Source: Carideicomes alvinocaridis
GTDB lineage: Bacteria; Pseudomonadota; Alphaproteobacteria; Rhodobacterales; Rhodobacteraceae
DNA length: 64,000 nucleotides
Reading direction: 5' to 3'
Assembly: GCA_005473895.2 (NCBI GenBank)
Contig: SRJI02000005.1
Span: 62,001-126,000 of the forward strand
The position numbers and the translations under genes are program-made. The notes below the pieces were generated by a model that saw nothing but the letters and a program-made list of their open reading frames with translations, did not search any database and had not been told where the DNA came from. Below are positions 20,188 through 28,049 of this stretch, piece after piece (within the stretch, counting starts at the first letter, position 1; every line of letters begins with the position of its first letter).

Positions 20188-20946
20188 ATGTTCACCACGC
20201 TCAGGGAAGCGGGCTTCAACGTCATGGCCAAGAACCATGCGGAGGCCATCCTGGGCGTGGATTTCCCCGAGGAGACGGCGGAGCTGCTGGCGGCGCTGCG
20301 GCGGGTGTCGATCCCCGCGGACGAGCTGATCGCCTCGGGCGGGGGCGAGGCGCGGTCGACCCAGAGGATGCGGCGCGAGCTGACGGCGGCGGGCTGGGCC
20401 AAGCACAACTTCCGGATCGAGACCACGGTGGACGGCGTCCCGCGCGGCGACGGCACCAGCCACGAGATCGACCACGTGCGGCGCGGCGCCTCGGGCACGC
20501 TGGCGCTGGAGATCGAGTGGAACAACAAGGACCCGTTCTTCGACCGGGACCTCGAGAATTTCCAGCGCCTGCACGCCCAGTCGATCATCAGCGTCGGCAT
20601 CATCGTGACCCGCGGCGCGACGCTTCAGGCGGCCATGTCGGGGCTGGTCGAAAGCTTCCTGCGCAACGAGGGCATCGGCTCGGAAGAGGAGCTGATGGAA
20701 TTCGGGATGAAGCAGCGCACCACCCGGCAGCGCGCCTTCGTCGCGCGGGCGCAGGATCAGGGCGACGATTTCGCCCGGGCCTTCGCGCGGTTCTTCGTGA
20801 TGGACAAGTTCGGCGTGGCGACGACCCACTGGACCAAGCTTGCCGACCGGGTGGCGCGGGGCGTGGGCAATCCCTGCCCGCTGCTGCTGATCGGCCTGCC
20901 GGAAAGCGTGATCCGCCCCTATTCGGCCGCGACCCCGGAATTGTAG
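20188..20946 (+). CDS. Type II restriction endonuclease, BglII/BstYI-like
   Basis: A 252-residue protein whose core resembles BglII and BstYI: Asp95 in SHEIDHVRRG, then Glu108 and Glu110 in LALEIEWNNKDPFFDRDL (BglII and BstYI have D...ExQ here, so Gln is replaced by Glu). BglII cuts AGATCT and BstYI cuts RGATCY, so a GATC-centred target is possible but unproven. The start at 20188 is 2 bases after the aspS stop; a later in-frame ATG at 20224 is also possible. Its 3' end overlaps the convergent methyltransferase gene by 28 bases. Family assignment is by motif only. Confidence 0.75.
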   Translation: MFTTLREAGFNVMAKNHAEAILGVDFPEETAELLAALRRVSIPADELIASGGGEARSTQRMRRELTAAGWAKHNFRIETTVDGVPRGDGTSHEIDHVRRGASGTLALEIEWNNKDPFFDRDLENFQRLHAQSIISVGIIVTRGATLQAAMSGLVESFLRNEGIGSEEELMEFGMKQRTTRQRAFVARAQDQGDDFARAFARFFVMDKFGVATTHWTKLADRVARGVGNPCPLLLIGLPESVIRPYSAATPEL

Positions 20947-21587
20947 GAATAGGTCTTCCACGACGGCTTGTAATCCGCATCCGCCTGGTTGCCCCAGACG
21001 GTCCAGTTCTCGCGCACGCCGCGGCCGAACAGTTCCAGGTACGGCCCCCAGGAACAGCCCTCGATCAGCTCGTATTGCTCGTCCGGCTTGCGGGAATGTT
21101 CACGCTTGCGGGTCTGCATCATGTTGACCTGCCGCCGGCCCAGGTCGAGCGTGCGGGCATTCTTGCCCCGCGTCCCGAAGAGCAGCAATTCCGTCACGTT
21201 GCGGAAGTAGAAACCCACGCCGCGCCCGTCAGAGCCGCCATCCTTGCGGATCTTGTGCCAGACGATGTTGGACTTGTAGTCGAATCCCCAGGCGCGCAGC
21301 ACCTCCAGCCCCTCGGGCAGCAGCGCGTTCGGCACCCAGATGTAGCAATGCGCCCGGTCTTCCATGTGCTCGGCCACCGGCAGGGCGCAGATCTCCTCCA
21401 GCGTCATGGTGGGATAGCGGGTGAGGCGCTTGTGCTCCGGCGCGACCTTGCCCGTGCGGTTGGTGAACCGCCAGGGCGGATCGGCCATCACGGTCCCGAA
21501 ACGGTCGCCGTTCAGGAAGTCACACAGGTGTTGCGAAGGAGAATTCGACATATCCAACATATAGACAAAACCCCGCCCGCTTGTCAT
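20919..21587 (-). CDS. MT-A70-family DNA adenine methyltransferase
   Basis: A 222-residue methyltransferase with the catalytic DPPW tetrapeptide (MADPPWRF, about residue 37), YPTMTLEEI and NIVWHKIRKDG, all typical of the MT-A70 group that methylates adenine N6. With the convergent BglII/BstYI-like endonuclease it makes a restriction-modification pair in which this enzyme protects the host site. The ATG at 21587 has GGAAAGG before it; ATGs at 21560 and 21551 are alternatives. The gene has its own upstream region, so protection could be expressed independently of the endonuclease, which lies behind aspS. Confidence 0.85.
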   Translation of the reverse strand: MTSGRGFVYMLDMSNSPSQHLCDFLNGDRFGTVMADPPWRFTNRTGKVAPEHKRLTRYPTMTLEEICALPVAEHMEDRAHCYIWVPNALLPEGLEVLRAWGFDYKSNIVWHKIRKDGGSDGRGVGFYFRNVTELLLFGTRGKNARTLDLGRRQVNMMQTRKREHSRKPDEQYELIEGCSWGPYLELFGRGVRENWTVWGNQADADYKPSWKTYSYNSGVAAE

Positions 21588-21767
21588 CGCCTTTCCGCCC
21601 CGGCGGGGAAAGATCGCAGCACCGACTCCTTGCGGAACCTATCGTGAACAAAAGAGATTGAGCAAGGGTTAATCCGAGGCATGATCGCGGCTCGGTCAAA
21701 GTTGAATGCGCCGCATGGACCTAGCATCCGCCCCGCGCGTTGGAAGGCCAAGCGAAAGGAGCATGCC

Positions 21768-21833
21768 ATGAAGAAATTCGTGAAATACTTCGCCATCTGG
21801 AAGATCGCCCGCCGTTTCCTGCGCCGGGCCTGA
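21768..21833 (+). CDS. 21-residue basic amphipathic small protein
   Basis: A short gene encoding MKKFVKYFAIWKIARRFLRRA (21 residues, seven Lys/Arg, no acidic residue). It has an AGGAG Shine-Dalgarno 5 bases before the ATG and is followed 6 bases after its stop by a strong intrinsic terminator. The alternation of aromatic/aliphatic and basic residues suggests a membrane-surface helix. It lies alone between the methyltransferase (divergent) and hemerythrin genes. No homologue is recognised; it could be a toxin-like or regulatory microprotein. The evidence for a real gene is the signal set around it rather than the product. Confidence 0.65.
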   Translation: MKKFVKYFAIWKIARRFLRRA

Positions 21834-21839
21834 CATGAC

Positions 21840-21877
21840 AACGCCCCGCCGCTGACCGGCGGGGCGTTCTTCTTTCC
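21840..21877 (+). terminator. Intrinsic terminator after the small-protein gene
   Basis: AACGCCCCGCC (21840-21850) pairs with GGCGGGGCGTT (21858-21868) across a short loop, followed by TCTTCTTT. An 11-bp perfect stem with a U-rich tail; it can also serve the opposite strand, where the stem is followed by T G T C A only. Confidence 0.88.
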
Positions 21878-21916
21878 GATACTGCCCGGGCGCCCCGGTC
21901 AGTCCAAGCTTTCGGC

Positions 21917-22393
21917 TCAGTCCTCCAGCGCGTCCTCGCGCTTTTCCTCGATCAGACCGGCTTCCTTCTTCTTCCGCTTGAGGAAATTCTCGCCGTATTC
22001 CTCGTTGTGCTCGCTCGCGATCACCTCCTTGGCGCGGCCGAAGACGTCGTCCTCTTCCTCGTCCATGTGGTGCTCGTAATCGTGCTTGAGCGTCTTGAAG
22101 CGCTGGATCCAGCCGGGCGAGGACATGTCCATCTCGCGCAGCTCTTCCATGATCTCGTCCATCTGTTCGTGCTCGTGGACCGAGTGGCGCGCGGAATCCT
22201 GGCCCCAGGTCTTTTCCATCAGCTTGGCATAGAAGGTCTCTTCCTCCGCCGCCGCATGGGCCTTCACGTCGTTGTAGAACTCGGTCCAGGCCTGTTCGCG
22301 CTCTTCGCTGTCGCCCTCGGTGTCGGCGATGGTGTTCAGCAGGCTGCGGTGGCGTTCGTGGTCGTTCTGGATCGCGGTGTAGATCGAGGTCAT
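21917..22393 (-). CDS. Hemerythrin HHE-domain protein
   Basis: A 158-residue four-helix-bundle protein of the hemerythrin HHE family, which binds a di-iron or related centre and is linked to oxygen, NO or stress sensing. Histidine/carboxylate ligands can be seen in DHERHRSLL, HAAAEEETFY, HEHEQMDEI and HDYEHHMDEEEDDVF. The C-terminal 30 residues are highly charged (KRKKKEAGLIEEKRE). It is monocistronic and convergent with the small-protein gene. No partner gene points to a specific role. Confidence 0.88.
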   Translation of the reverse strand: MTSIYTAIQNDHERHRSLLNTIADTEGDSEEREQAWTEFYNDVKAHAAAEEETFYAKLMEKTWGQDSARHSVHEHEQMDEIMEELREMDMSSPGWIQRFKTLKHDYEHHMDEEEDDVFGRAKEVIASEHNEEYGENFLKRKKKEAGLIEEKREDALED

Positions 22394-22522
22394 GATGTCC
22401 CCTTCTCGGTTGGCTGTCTGGAATCGTTTTAGATTGAACCGACCCGTGCCCCGCCCGGTTCCCGCGGAGGCTCGCGGCGCGCGGCTTTACTTCCGGTCAT
22501 ATTGTCGCTCTATGCTCGGCCC

Positions 22523-23242
22523 ATGACGCAAGATCGCCCTCTCGGCGCGCCGGTTCCGGACTGGACGCCCCCGCCCCGTCCCGCCGGCCCGATCGAGGGC
22601 GGCCGCCTCGTCCGGCTGGAGCCGCTCGACGCAGAGGCCCATGCCGCGCTGCTCTTCCGCGCCTTCGAGGGCGAGGACTGGCTGTGGGATTACATGCCCT
22701 ACGGACCCTTCAGCTCGGCCGCGCAATATCACCGCTGGGTGCGCGAGACTGTGGGTGATCCGAGCCATTTGTTCTACGCCATCGTCGATCTGGAAACCGG
22801 GCGGCCCGAGGGCGTGGCCAGCTACCTGCGCATCGCGCCCGAGGCCGGGTCGATCGAGGTCGGCAACATCTGCATGGGGCCCGCCCTGCAGCGTACCCCG
22901 GCGGCGACCGAGGCGATGTACCTGATGATGAAATGGGCCTTCGAGGCCGGCTATCGCCGCTACGAGTGGAAGTGCAACGCGCTGAACCTGCCCTCGCGGC
23001 GGGCGGCGCAGCGGCTGGGCTTTTCCTACGAGGGCGTGTTCCGGCAGGCGCTGGTGGTGAAGGGACGCAACCGCGACACCGCCTGGTTCGCCTGCATCGA
23101 CAGCGAATGGCCGGCGCTCGACCAGGCGTTCCGCGTCTGGCTGGACCCGGCGAATTTCGACGCCTCCGGCCAGCAACGCGAACGCCTGTCCGACCTGACG
23201 CGACTGGTCCGCGTCGCGGGGGATCCGGCGCTGGCGCGCTAG
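22523..23242 (+). CDS. GNAT-family N-acetyltransferase
   Basis: A 239-residue protein of the GNAT superfamily, in the RimJ/RimL-like branch. The start of the domain reads GGRLVRLEPLDAEAHAALLFRA; the acetyl-CoA region is MKWAFEAGYRRYEWKCNALNLPSRRAAQRLGFSYEGVFRQ spread over about residues 135-180, with the typical N-x-x-S-x-x-x-x-x-x-x-x-GF ending. The ATG at 22523 is used; an upstream in-frame TTG exists. Its stop overlaps the stop of the convergent response-regulator gene by 4 bases. Substrate unknown. Confidence 0.85.
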   Translation: MTQDRPLGAPVPDWTPPPRPAGPIEGGRLVRLEPLDAEAHAALLFRAFEGEDWLWDYMPYGPFSSAAQYHRWVRETVGDPSHLFYAIVDLETGRPEGVASYLRIAPEAGSIEVGNICMGPALQRTPAATEAMYLMMKWAFEAGYRRYEWKCNALNLPSRRAAQRLGFSYEGVFRQALVVKGRNRDTAWFACIDSEWPALDQAFRVWLDPANFDASGQQRERLSDLTRLVRVAGDPALAR

Positions 23243-23955
23243 ATCGGCTCGGCCTGCGCCAGCCGCGCCTGGATCAGGCCCGCCACCCGCGCCAGTTCCG
23301 ACCGGACCGGGCGCCCCTGCAGCCGCGCGCGGGACAGTGCCTCCACCTCGTCCAGCAGCGGCTGGTCGCCGGCGCTCTGCCCGACGCTGTGCAGGAACTG
23401 CGCGATATAGTCGAGCTCCGCCTCCGGCTGCCCCTCGGTCAGCAACTCGGCCGCATGGGCCATGTCGTCGGCATAGGCCAGGGGGTCGGGCCTGACTTTC
23501 TCCTCCTCCACGAGGCGAGGCCCTTCGGGGCGGCGATCCTCCGGCAGGCGCGACAGGATCGCCTCCTGGAAGATGGCGAGCCGGGTCACCGGCTTTTCCA
23601 GGAAACCGTCCGCCCCGGCCGCCCGCGCCGCCGCCTCGCCCGAGGGGTCACCGGAGATGCCAAGCACGATGCCGACCCGCGGCGTGGCGCGCACCAGTTC
23701 GCCGATCAGCTCGGCGCCGGAGCCGTCGGGCAGGCCCAGGTCGACGATCGCGACGGAGGGCCGGTAGACCTGCAGGTGGCGGCCCGCCGAGTGCAGGCTG
23801 TCCGCCCGCCTGATCCGGGCGCCGGAGCGCAGGCAGAGAAGGCGCATCGCGTCGCTGGCAAAGCGGCTGTCCTCCACCAGCAGGACGGTCAGCCCCAGCA
23901 AGGGGCGCGCGGCGGTGGCGGGGCGGGTCAGGTCGAAATGGTCGAGGTCATCCAT
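23239..23955 (-). CDS. Single-domain-like response regulator with helical C-terminal extension
   Basis: A 238-residue protein with an N-terminal receiver domain: acidic pocket Glu28-Asp29 (VLLVEDSRF), phospho-acceptor Asp72 (AIVDLGLPDGSG) and Lys121 (GFLEKPV). The C-terminal half (about 125-238) is rich in Ala, Leu and Glu and looks alpha-helical, with no DNA-binding or GGDEF/EAL motif. It may be an output of unknown type or contact a phosphotransfer protein. No histidine kinase is nearby, so it is an orphan regulator. Confidence 0.82.
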   Translation of the reverse strand: MDDLDHFDLTRPATAARPLLGLTVLLVEDSRFASDAMRLLCLRSGARIRRADSLHSAGRHLQVYRPSVAIVDLGLPDGSGAELIGELVRATPRVGIVLGISGDPSGEAAARAAGADGFLEKPVTRLAIFQEAILSRLPEDRRPEGPRLVEEEKVRPDPLAYADDMAHAAELLTEGQPEAELDYIAQFLHSVGQSAGDQPLLDEVEALSRARLQGRPVRSELARVAGLIQARLAQAEPI

Positions 23956-24128
23956 GAATGCGGTCTCCCTATCCGCCTCCAGCCTCCCCTGCTTTGGCTA
24001 ACCAATCCTTAAGATCACGGGAAACGTGATGAGATTTCGCGCCACGCGGGTCCGGGGTGCGCCGACCTGTCGCTTGCAGCGTCGCCTTCGACACCCCATA
24101 ACCCCCCTAGCAGCCAAGGGAGATCCGC

Positions 24129-24533
24129 ATGATCGGCCGCCTCAATCACGTCGCCATCGCCGTGCCCGACCTGGACGCCGCCAGCGCCCAGTACCGCGAC
24201 ACGCTCGGCGCCAAGGTGAACCCGCCGCAGGACGAGCCCGACCACGGGGTCACCGTGGTCTTCATCGAGCTGCCGAACACCAAGATCGAGCTGCTATACC
24301 CGCTGGGCGAAAACAGCCCGATCCGCGGCTTCCTCGACAAGAACCCCTCGGGCGGGATTCACCACATCTGCTACGAGGTGGAGGACATCCTCGCCGCCCG
24401 CGACAAGCTGCGCGCGGAGGGGGCCCGCGTGCTGGGCGACGGCGAGCCCAAGATCGGCGCCCATGGCAAGCCGGTGCTGTTTCTGCACCCGAAGGATTTC
24501 ACCGGCACCCTCGTGGAACTGGAGCAGGTCTGA
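24129..24533 (+). CDS. mce: Methylmalonyl-CoA epimerase
   Basis: A 134-residue vicinal-oxygen-chelate enzyme that interconverts the 2R and 2S forms of methylmalonyl-CoA in propionate metabolism. Metal ligands fit NHVAIAVPDL (His near residue 6), SGGIHHICYEV and the terminal LVELEQV glutamate. Length matches the family. The following membrane-protein gene starts inside its stop codon (TGATG), so the two are translationally coupled. The mutase genes are not in the window. Confidence 0.94.
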   Translation: MIGRLNHVAIAVPDLDAASAQYRDTLGAKVNPPQDEPDHGVTVVFIELPNTKIELLYPLGENSPIRGFLDKNPSGGIHHICYEVEDILAARDKLRAEGARVLGDGEPKIGAHGKPVLFLHPKDFTGTLVELEQV

Positions 24534-24826
24534 TGGGCATCACCTCCGCCATCGTGCTTTTCGCGATCACCTGGTTCATGACCTTCCTGATCGTGATTCC
24601 CTTCCGCGTGACCACCCAGGGCGACGCCGGAGAGATCGTGCCGGGCACCCATGCCGGGTCGCCCGAGGTGCACAACCTCGGCCGCAAGGCGGTGATCACC
24701 ACCGGCATCGCCTTCGTGATCTGGGTGATCACCGTCTCGGTGATCCTGTCGGGCATGATCACGATCCGCGATCTCGACATGTTCCACCGCATGGGCGACG
24801 GCGGCTATTACGGCCACGAACGCTAG
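24533..24826 (+). CDS. Small membrane protein, DUF1467 family
   Basis: A 97-residue protein with two transmembrane helices (about residues 4-24 and 52-76) joined by a polar loop containing RVTTQGDAGEIVPGTHAGSPE. This matches the DUF1467 family, which in alphaproteobacteria commonly follows mce. Start and mce stop share bases (TGATG). Function unknown; co-occurrence suggests a role tied to, or merely carried with, the epimerase gene. Confidence 0.85.
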   Translation: MGITSAIVLFAITWFMTFLIVIPFRVTTQGDAGEIVPGTHAGSPEVHNLGRKAVITTGIAFVIWVITVSVILSGMITIRDLDMFHRMGDGGYYGHER

Positions 24827-24870
24827 GGCGGAGTTCGAGCTCCGCCCCGCCTCCGGCTCGGGTCCCTGGC

Positions 24871-25593
24871 TCAGCCCGTGGCGCGTGCGGGCGCCTGCCC
24901 CTCCAGCCGATGGAAGAGATGGGTGAAGGTGGCCGCGCCCAGGATCGGGACGAGCAGGTTCACCAGCGGGATCGACAGCGGCATCGCCATCAGGATCCCG
25001 GCCGCCCAGATCGTCGGCAGGTGCCGGCGCTGAAGCCGCTTCGCCTCCACCCGGCCGACACGGCGCATGGCGGCAAGCTGGAAATATTCCCGCCCCAGCA
25101 GGAAGCCGTTGAGTCCCCAGAAGATGAACAGCGCCATGGGCGCGAGGAAGACGTAAAGCAGCACCGCCACCAGGTTCGCGCCGATCAGCACGCCGAGGAA
25201 GTTCACCGTGTCGCGCAGCCCGTCCCAGAAGGACACGCGCGGTGCCGGCGGAAGCTGCGGGTAATGGCGCTCTTCCACCGCCTCGGCAACCTCGTCCAGG
25301 AACAGGGAGGTGATGGCCGAGGCGACCGGCACCATGAGAAAGACCGACAACACGATCATCACCAGGAGCGAGCCCCAGGACAGCACGTCGCCCAGCCAGG
25401 TCACCTCGCCGATCAGGGGGATCGTCGCCTCGTCGCCCACACTCCATTGCAGCAGGCCCAGGAAGGCGGCGTAGACCGCCACCAGCAGCGCGAAGGTCAG
25501 GCCGACGCCCAGGAACAGGACCTTGCGAAACCGCGGGTCTCCGACCTGGCCCAACGCGGCGAGGAAGGAGGCGAAGATCACTCCGACTGCCAT
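24871..25593 (-). CDS. EI24-domain (CysZ-like) membrane protein
   Basis: A 240-residue membrane protein with about four to six hydrophobic segments and the CysZ/EI24 layout: an N-terminal pair of helices, a soluble middle containing YPQLPPAPRVSFWDGLRDTVNFLG, and C-terminal helices after GREYFQLAAMRR. CysZ supports sulfate uptake in E. coli, but many homologues are not tested. Its start lies inside the 3' end of the nitroreductase gene (16-base overlap), so the two form an operon. No sulfur genes are nearby. Confidence 0.82.
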   Translation of the reverse strand: MAVGVIFASFLAALGQVGDPRFRKVLFLGVGLTFALLVAVYAAFLGLLQWSVGDEATIPLIGEVTWLGDVLSWGSLLVMIVLSVFLMVPVASAITSLFLDEVAEAVEERHYPQLPPAPRVSFWDGLRDTVNFLGVLIGANLVAVLLYVFLAPMALFIFWGLNGFLLGREYFQLAAMRRVGRVEAKRLQRRHLPTIWAAGILMAMPLSIPLVNLLVPILGAATFTHLFHRLEGQAPARATG

Positions 25594-26156
25594 GTCACCA
25601 CCTGGTCGAGATCGGGGCGCGGCCGGTCGGAGGGGGCGACGCGCTCGGTCCCGAGGAAGATCAGCCCGGCCACGCGTTCATGCGGCGCAAGGCCAAGCCC
25701 CTCCTCCACGAAGCCGCGGTCATGCGAGGGCCAGCCCGACAGCCAGTTCGCGCCCCAGCCCGCGGCCAGCGCGGCATTGAGCAGCGACAGGCAGACGGCG
25801 CCCGCGGAATAGGTCTGTTCCAGCGCCGGCACCTTCTCGCTTTCCTTCGGCACCTCGATCACCGCCACGGCCAGGTGCCCCTGGTCGTACTGGCTGCGCC
25901 CCTTCACGAGGTCCGGCTCGGGCAGGTCGAGCTCGCGCGCACGGCGCTCGGCCAGGTCGGCCAGCCGCTCCAGCGCGGGTTTTTCCAGGACGATGAAGCG
26001 CCAAGGCTCCAGCTTGCCATGGTCGGGCGTGCGTCCGGCCGCCGTCAGGATGGTCATCAGCGCCTCGCGGTCGGGCACCGGCGCCTCGAGCGTCTTGGCG
26101 GGGCGCGACCGGCGGGTCAGCAGAAAATCGAGGGCGGCCTGGTTGGCATCGGGCAT
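25578..26156 (-). CDS. Nitroreductase-family protein (YdjA-like)
   Basis: A 192-residue FMN enzyme of the small nitroreductase branch typified by E. coli YdjA. Conserved parts are LLTRRSRPAKTL (phosphate-binding Arg), AAGRTPDHGKLEPWRFIVL and GWGANWLSGWPSHD. Physiological substrates of YdjA-type proteins are not settled. Two ATGs (26162 and 26156) are in frame; the second has GGAG at a proper spacing, so I use it. It leads a two-gene unit with the EI24 protein. Confidence 0.87.
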   Translation of the reverse strand: MPDANQAALDFLLTRRSRPAKTLEAPVPDREALMTILTAAGRTPDHGKLEPWRFIVLEKPALERLADLAERRARELDLPEPDLVKGRSQYDQGHLAVAVIEVPKESEKVPALEQTYSAGAVCLSLLNAALAAGWGANWLSGWPSHDRGFVEEGLGLAPHERVAGLIFLGTERVAPSDRPRPDLDQVVTWQSE

Positions 26157-26281
26157 GGGCATCTCCGTATCCTGTCCGCCAGATATGTCTGACGCCCTTG
26201 GTCAGGTTTCAAGGCGAAACCGACGACGGCCGGTCAGGCCGCGCTTGCCAGCCCCGCCGCATGCCCGCTACATCGCCGGCC

Positions 26282-26536
26282 ATGGCCCTGCCCGACCTCA
26301 GCCACCTCGCCCGCGACGGCGCCGAGATCGCCGTGCGCGTCACCCCGCGCGCGTCGCGCAACGCGGTGGAGGCGGAGGGCGGGACGATCCGCGTCCGGGT
26401 CACCGCCCCGCCGGAGGACGGCAAGGCCAACGTGGCGGTGCAGAAGCTGCTGGCGAAGGCCCTGGGCCTGCCGAAATCGCGGCTGGTCCTGGTCCGCGGC
26501 GCGACGGCGCGCGACAAGGTCTTCCGCGTCGGCTGA
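26282..26536 (+). CDS. DUF167 (YggU-type) protein
   Basis: An 84-residue protein of the DUF167 family, recognisable by VRVTPRASRNAVE and the strongly conserved PPEDGKANVAVQKLLAKALGL split here as PPEDGKAN and VQKLLAKALG. Function is unknown in spite of very wide conservation. The ATG at 26282 is chosen over upstream in-frame starts because the family begins close to this point. It stands between divergent and convergent neighbours, with only 5 bases to the stop of the next gene on the other strand. Confidence 0.88.
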   Translation: MALPDLSHLARDGAEIAVRVTPRASRNAVEAEGGTIRVRVTAPPEDGKANVAVQKLLAKALGLPKSRLVLVRGATARDKVFRVG

Positions 26537-26541
26537 TCCCG

Positions 26542-26796
26542 TCAGTCGGACCGGCCGGTCAGGGGCCCCGGATCCCGGCGATAGACCCCCTCGGGCAGGG
26601 AGATCGCCGCCCCCAGGTCGCGCATCTGCGAGATCGAGAGCGTGATCTTGTGCACCCGGTCGGTGCGGGGGTCGTATTGCTCCACCGTGATGCATTCCTC
26701 GAAGGTATGGACGATCACGTCCTCCTGCAGGTGCCCCTCGCCCTCGTCGACGAGGGTGACCACGGTGGCGTCGAATTCGTGCTCGATGCTGAACAT
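26542..26796 (-). CDS. Small conserved-looking protein of unknown function
   Basis: Not assigned to a family. 84 residues, acidic in the first half (MFSIEHEFDATVVTLVDEGE) and beta-rich in pattern, with HTFEECITVEQYDPRTDRVHKITLS. No signal peptide or membrane segment. The codon usage is like that of the neighbours, it is bounded by short gaps, and it has an ATG start at 26796, all of which support a real gene. It is convergent with the DUF167 gene and divergent from the M48 peptidase. Confidence 0.65.
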   Translation of the reverse strand: MFSIEHEFDATVVTLVDEGEGHLQEDVIVHTFEECITVEQYDPRTDRVHKITLSISQMRDLGAAISLPEGVYRRDPGPLTGRSD

Positions 26797-26920
26797 GGAT
26801 CGAAGCCTAGCAAGGCGGGGGAGCGATGCAAGCGCGCCGAAGGTCCTGACGGGAAAATGACTGGCAGCCGCCGGTCTCAGCCCCTAGGTTCGGGGCTACC
26901 TTCGGAAAGGCCCGTTCCGC

Positions 26921-27631
26921 ATGACACGATTGATCGCGCTCGCCGCCCTGCTTTTCACCCTCGCCGCCTGCGAGGTCGTGCCGGTTCAGCCGGTCCCGGC
27001 TCCGCAGGCGCCCGACACGACGCCGATTCCCGCCCGGGCGCAGCAGGCCGCCCAGCGGTTCCTCAACGTGGTCGAGACGGTGGAGCCGGTGGCCGAGCGT
27101 GAATGCCGCCAGCGGGCCCGGGCGCTCAACTGCGATTTCCTGATCGTGGTGGACGACCGGCCGGGGCAGCAACCCAACGCCTTCCAGACGCTGGACCGCT
27201 CGGGCCGGCCGGTCGTCGCCTTCAACCTGGCCCTGATCGCCATGGCCCAGAACGAGGACGAACTGGCCTTCATCATGGGCCACGAGGCATCGCACCATAT
27301 CCGCGACCACCTGTCCCGCCAACGGCAGAGCGCGGATGCCGGCGCGGTGATCTTCGGCGGGCTGGCGACGCTGACGGGCGGCAATGCCGACACGGTCCGC
27401 TCGGCGCAGGAGCTGGGGGCGATGGTGGGCGCGCGCACCTATTCCAAGGATTTCGAACTGGAGGCGGACCAGCTGGGGACGATCATCGCCTATCGCTCCG
27501 GCTTCGACCCCGAGACGGGCGCCCGCTTCTTCAGCCGCATCCCCGATCCCGGCAACCGGTTCCTGGGCACCCACCCGCCCAACGCCTCGCGCATGGACGT
27601 GGTGCGGCGCACCCTGGCGACGCTGCGCTGA
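26921..27631 (+). CDS. M48-family zinc metallopeptidase lipoprotein
   Basis: A 236-residue envelope protease. The N-terminus is a lipoprotein signal with lipobox LAAC (Cys17 lipidated). The zinc site is His121-Glu122-Ala-Ser-His125 (MGHEASHHIRDH) with the third ligand Glu181 in ELEADQLG. This matches short M48 family members related to LoiP/YcaL, which handle misfolded outer-membrane proteins. The last 68 codons, from residue 170 on, are repeated downstream in a 351-bp tandem duplication. The full-length copy looks intact and is probably functional. Confidence 0.9.
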   Translation: MTRLIALAALLFTLAACEVVPVQPVPAPQAPDTTPIPARAQQAAQRFLNVVETVEPVAERECRQRARALNCDFLIVVDDRPGQQPNAFQTLDRSGRPVVAFNLALIAMAQNEDELAFIMGHEASHHIRDHLSRQRQSADAGAVIFGGLATLTGGNADTVRSAQELGAMVGARTYSKDFELEADQLGTIIAYRSGFDPETGARFFSRIPDPGNRFLGTHPPNASRMDVVRRTLATLR

Positions 27632-27698
27632 GGCGTCGGGCCGCGCTTGGGGCGCCCCCACTGCCACGGCCATGGGCTTGATGTTCTGAGCGTCATTG

Positions 27699-27777
27699 CG
27701 CGCGGAGAGGGTGCAGGGGCTCTGCCCCTCGTCGCTTCGCTCCTCACCCCGCCATATTCATGGACCAGAGAAGCCGG
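27699..27777 (-). repeat. Dispersed intergenic element, copy 2
   Basis: Read on the minus strand: core CCATGAATATGG, GGGGTGAGGAGCGAAGC and a hairpin of GAGGGGC with GCCCCTG. It is the same family as the copy at 819-888 and lies in unit 1 of the tandem duplication. It may terminate transcription of the peptidase gene. Confidence 0.7.
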
Positions 27778-27982
27778 GGGCGCGCGCACCTATTCCAAGG
27801 ATTTCGAGCTGGAGGCGGACCAGTTGGGGACGATCATCGCCTATCGCTCCGGCTTCGATCCCGAGACGGGGGCCCGCTTCTTCAGCCGCATCCCCGATCC
27901 CGGCAACCGGTTCCTGGGGACCCACCCGCCCAACGCCTCGCGCATGGACGTGGTGCGGCGCACCCTGGCGACGCTGCGGTGA
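27778..27982 (+). pseudogene. Duplicated 3' fragment of the M48 peptidase gene
   Basis: A 68-codon stretch from GARTYSKDFELEADQ to the stop repeats the end of the peptidase. It has the third zinc ligand but not the HExxH motif, no proper start and no Shine-Dalgarno, so it cannot code for a working protease. It lies in the same frame as the full gene but after that gene's TGA. All six nucleotide differences from the parent are silent. Confidence 0.85.
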
Positions 27983-28049
27983 GGCGTCGGGCCGCGCTCG
28001 GGGCGCCCCCACTGCCACGGCCATGGGCTTGATGTTCTGAGCGTCATCG

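Noticed and set aside
21584-21841. A minus-strand 85-codon frame over the small-protein gene
   Set aside because: It overlaps the methyltransferase start and the small gene, and has no ribosome site; the plus-strand signals are better.
27647-27982. A 111-codon frame covering the peptidase fragment as a free gene
   Set aside because: The first 45 codons come from intergenic repeat DNA and no start signal is present; it is a duplicated gene end.
27629-27982. Readthrough of the peptidase TGA to make an extended protein
   Set aside because: The same frame stays open to the second copy, but there is no selenocysteine element or readthrough context and the intervening DNA is a dispersed repeat.
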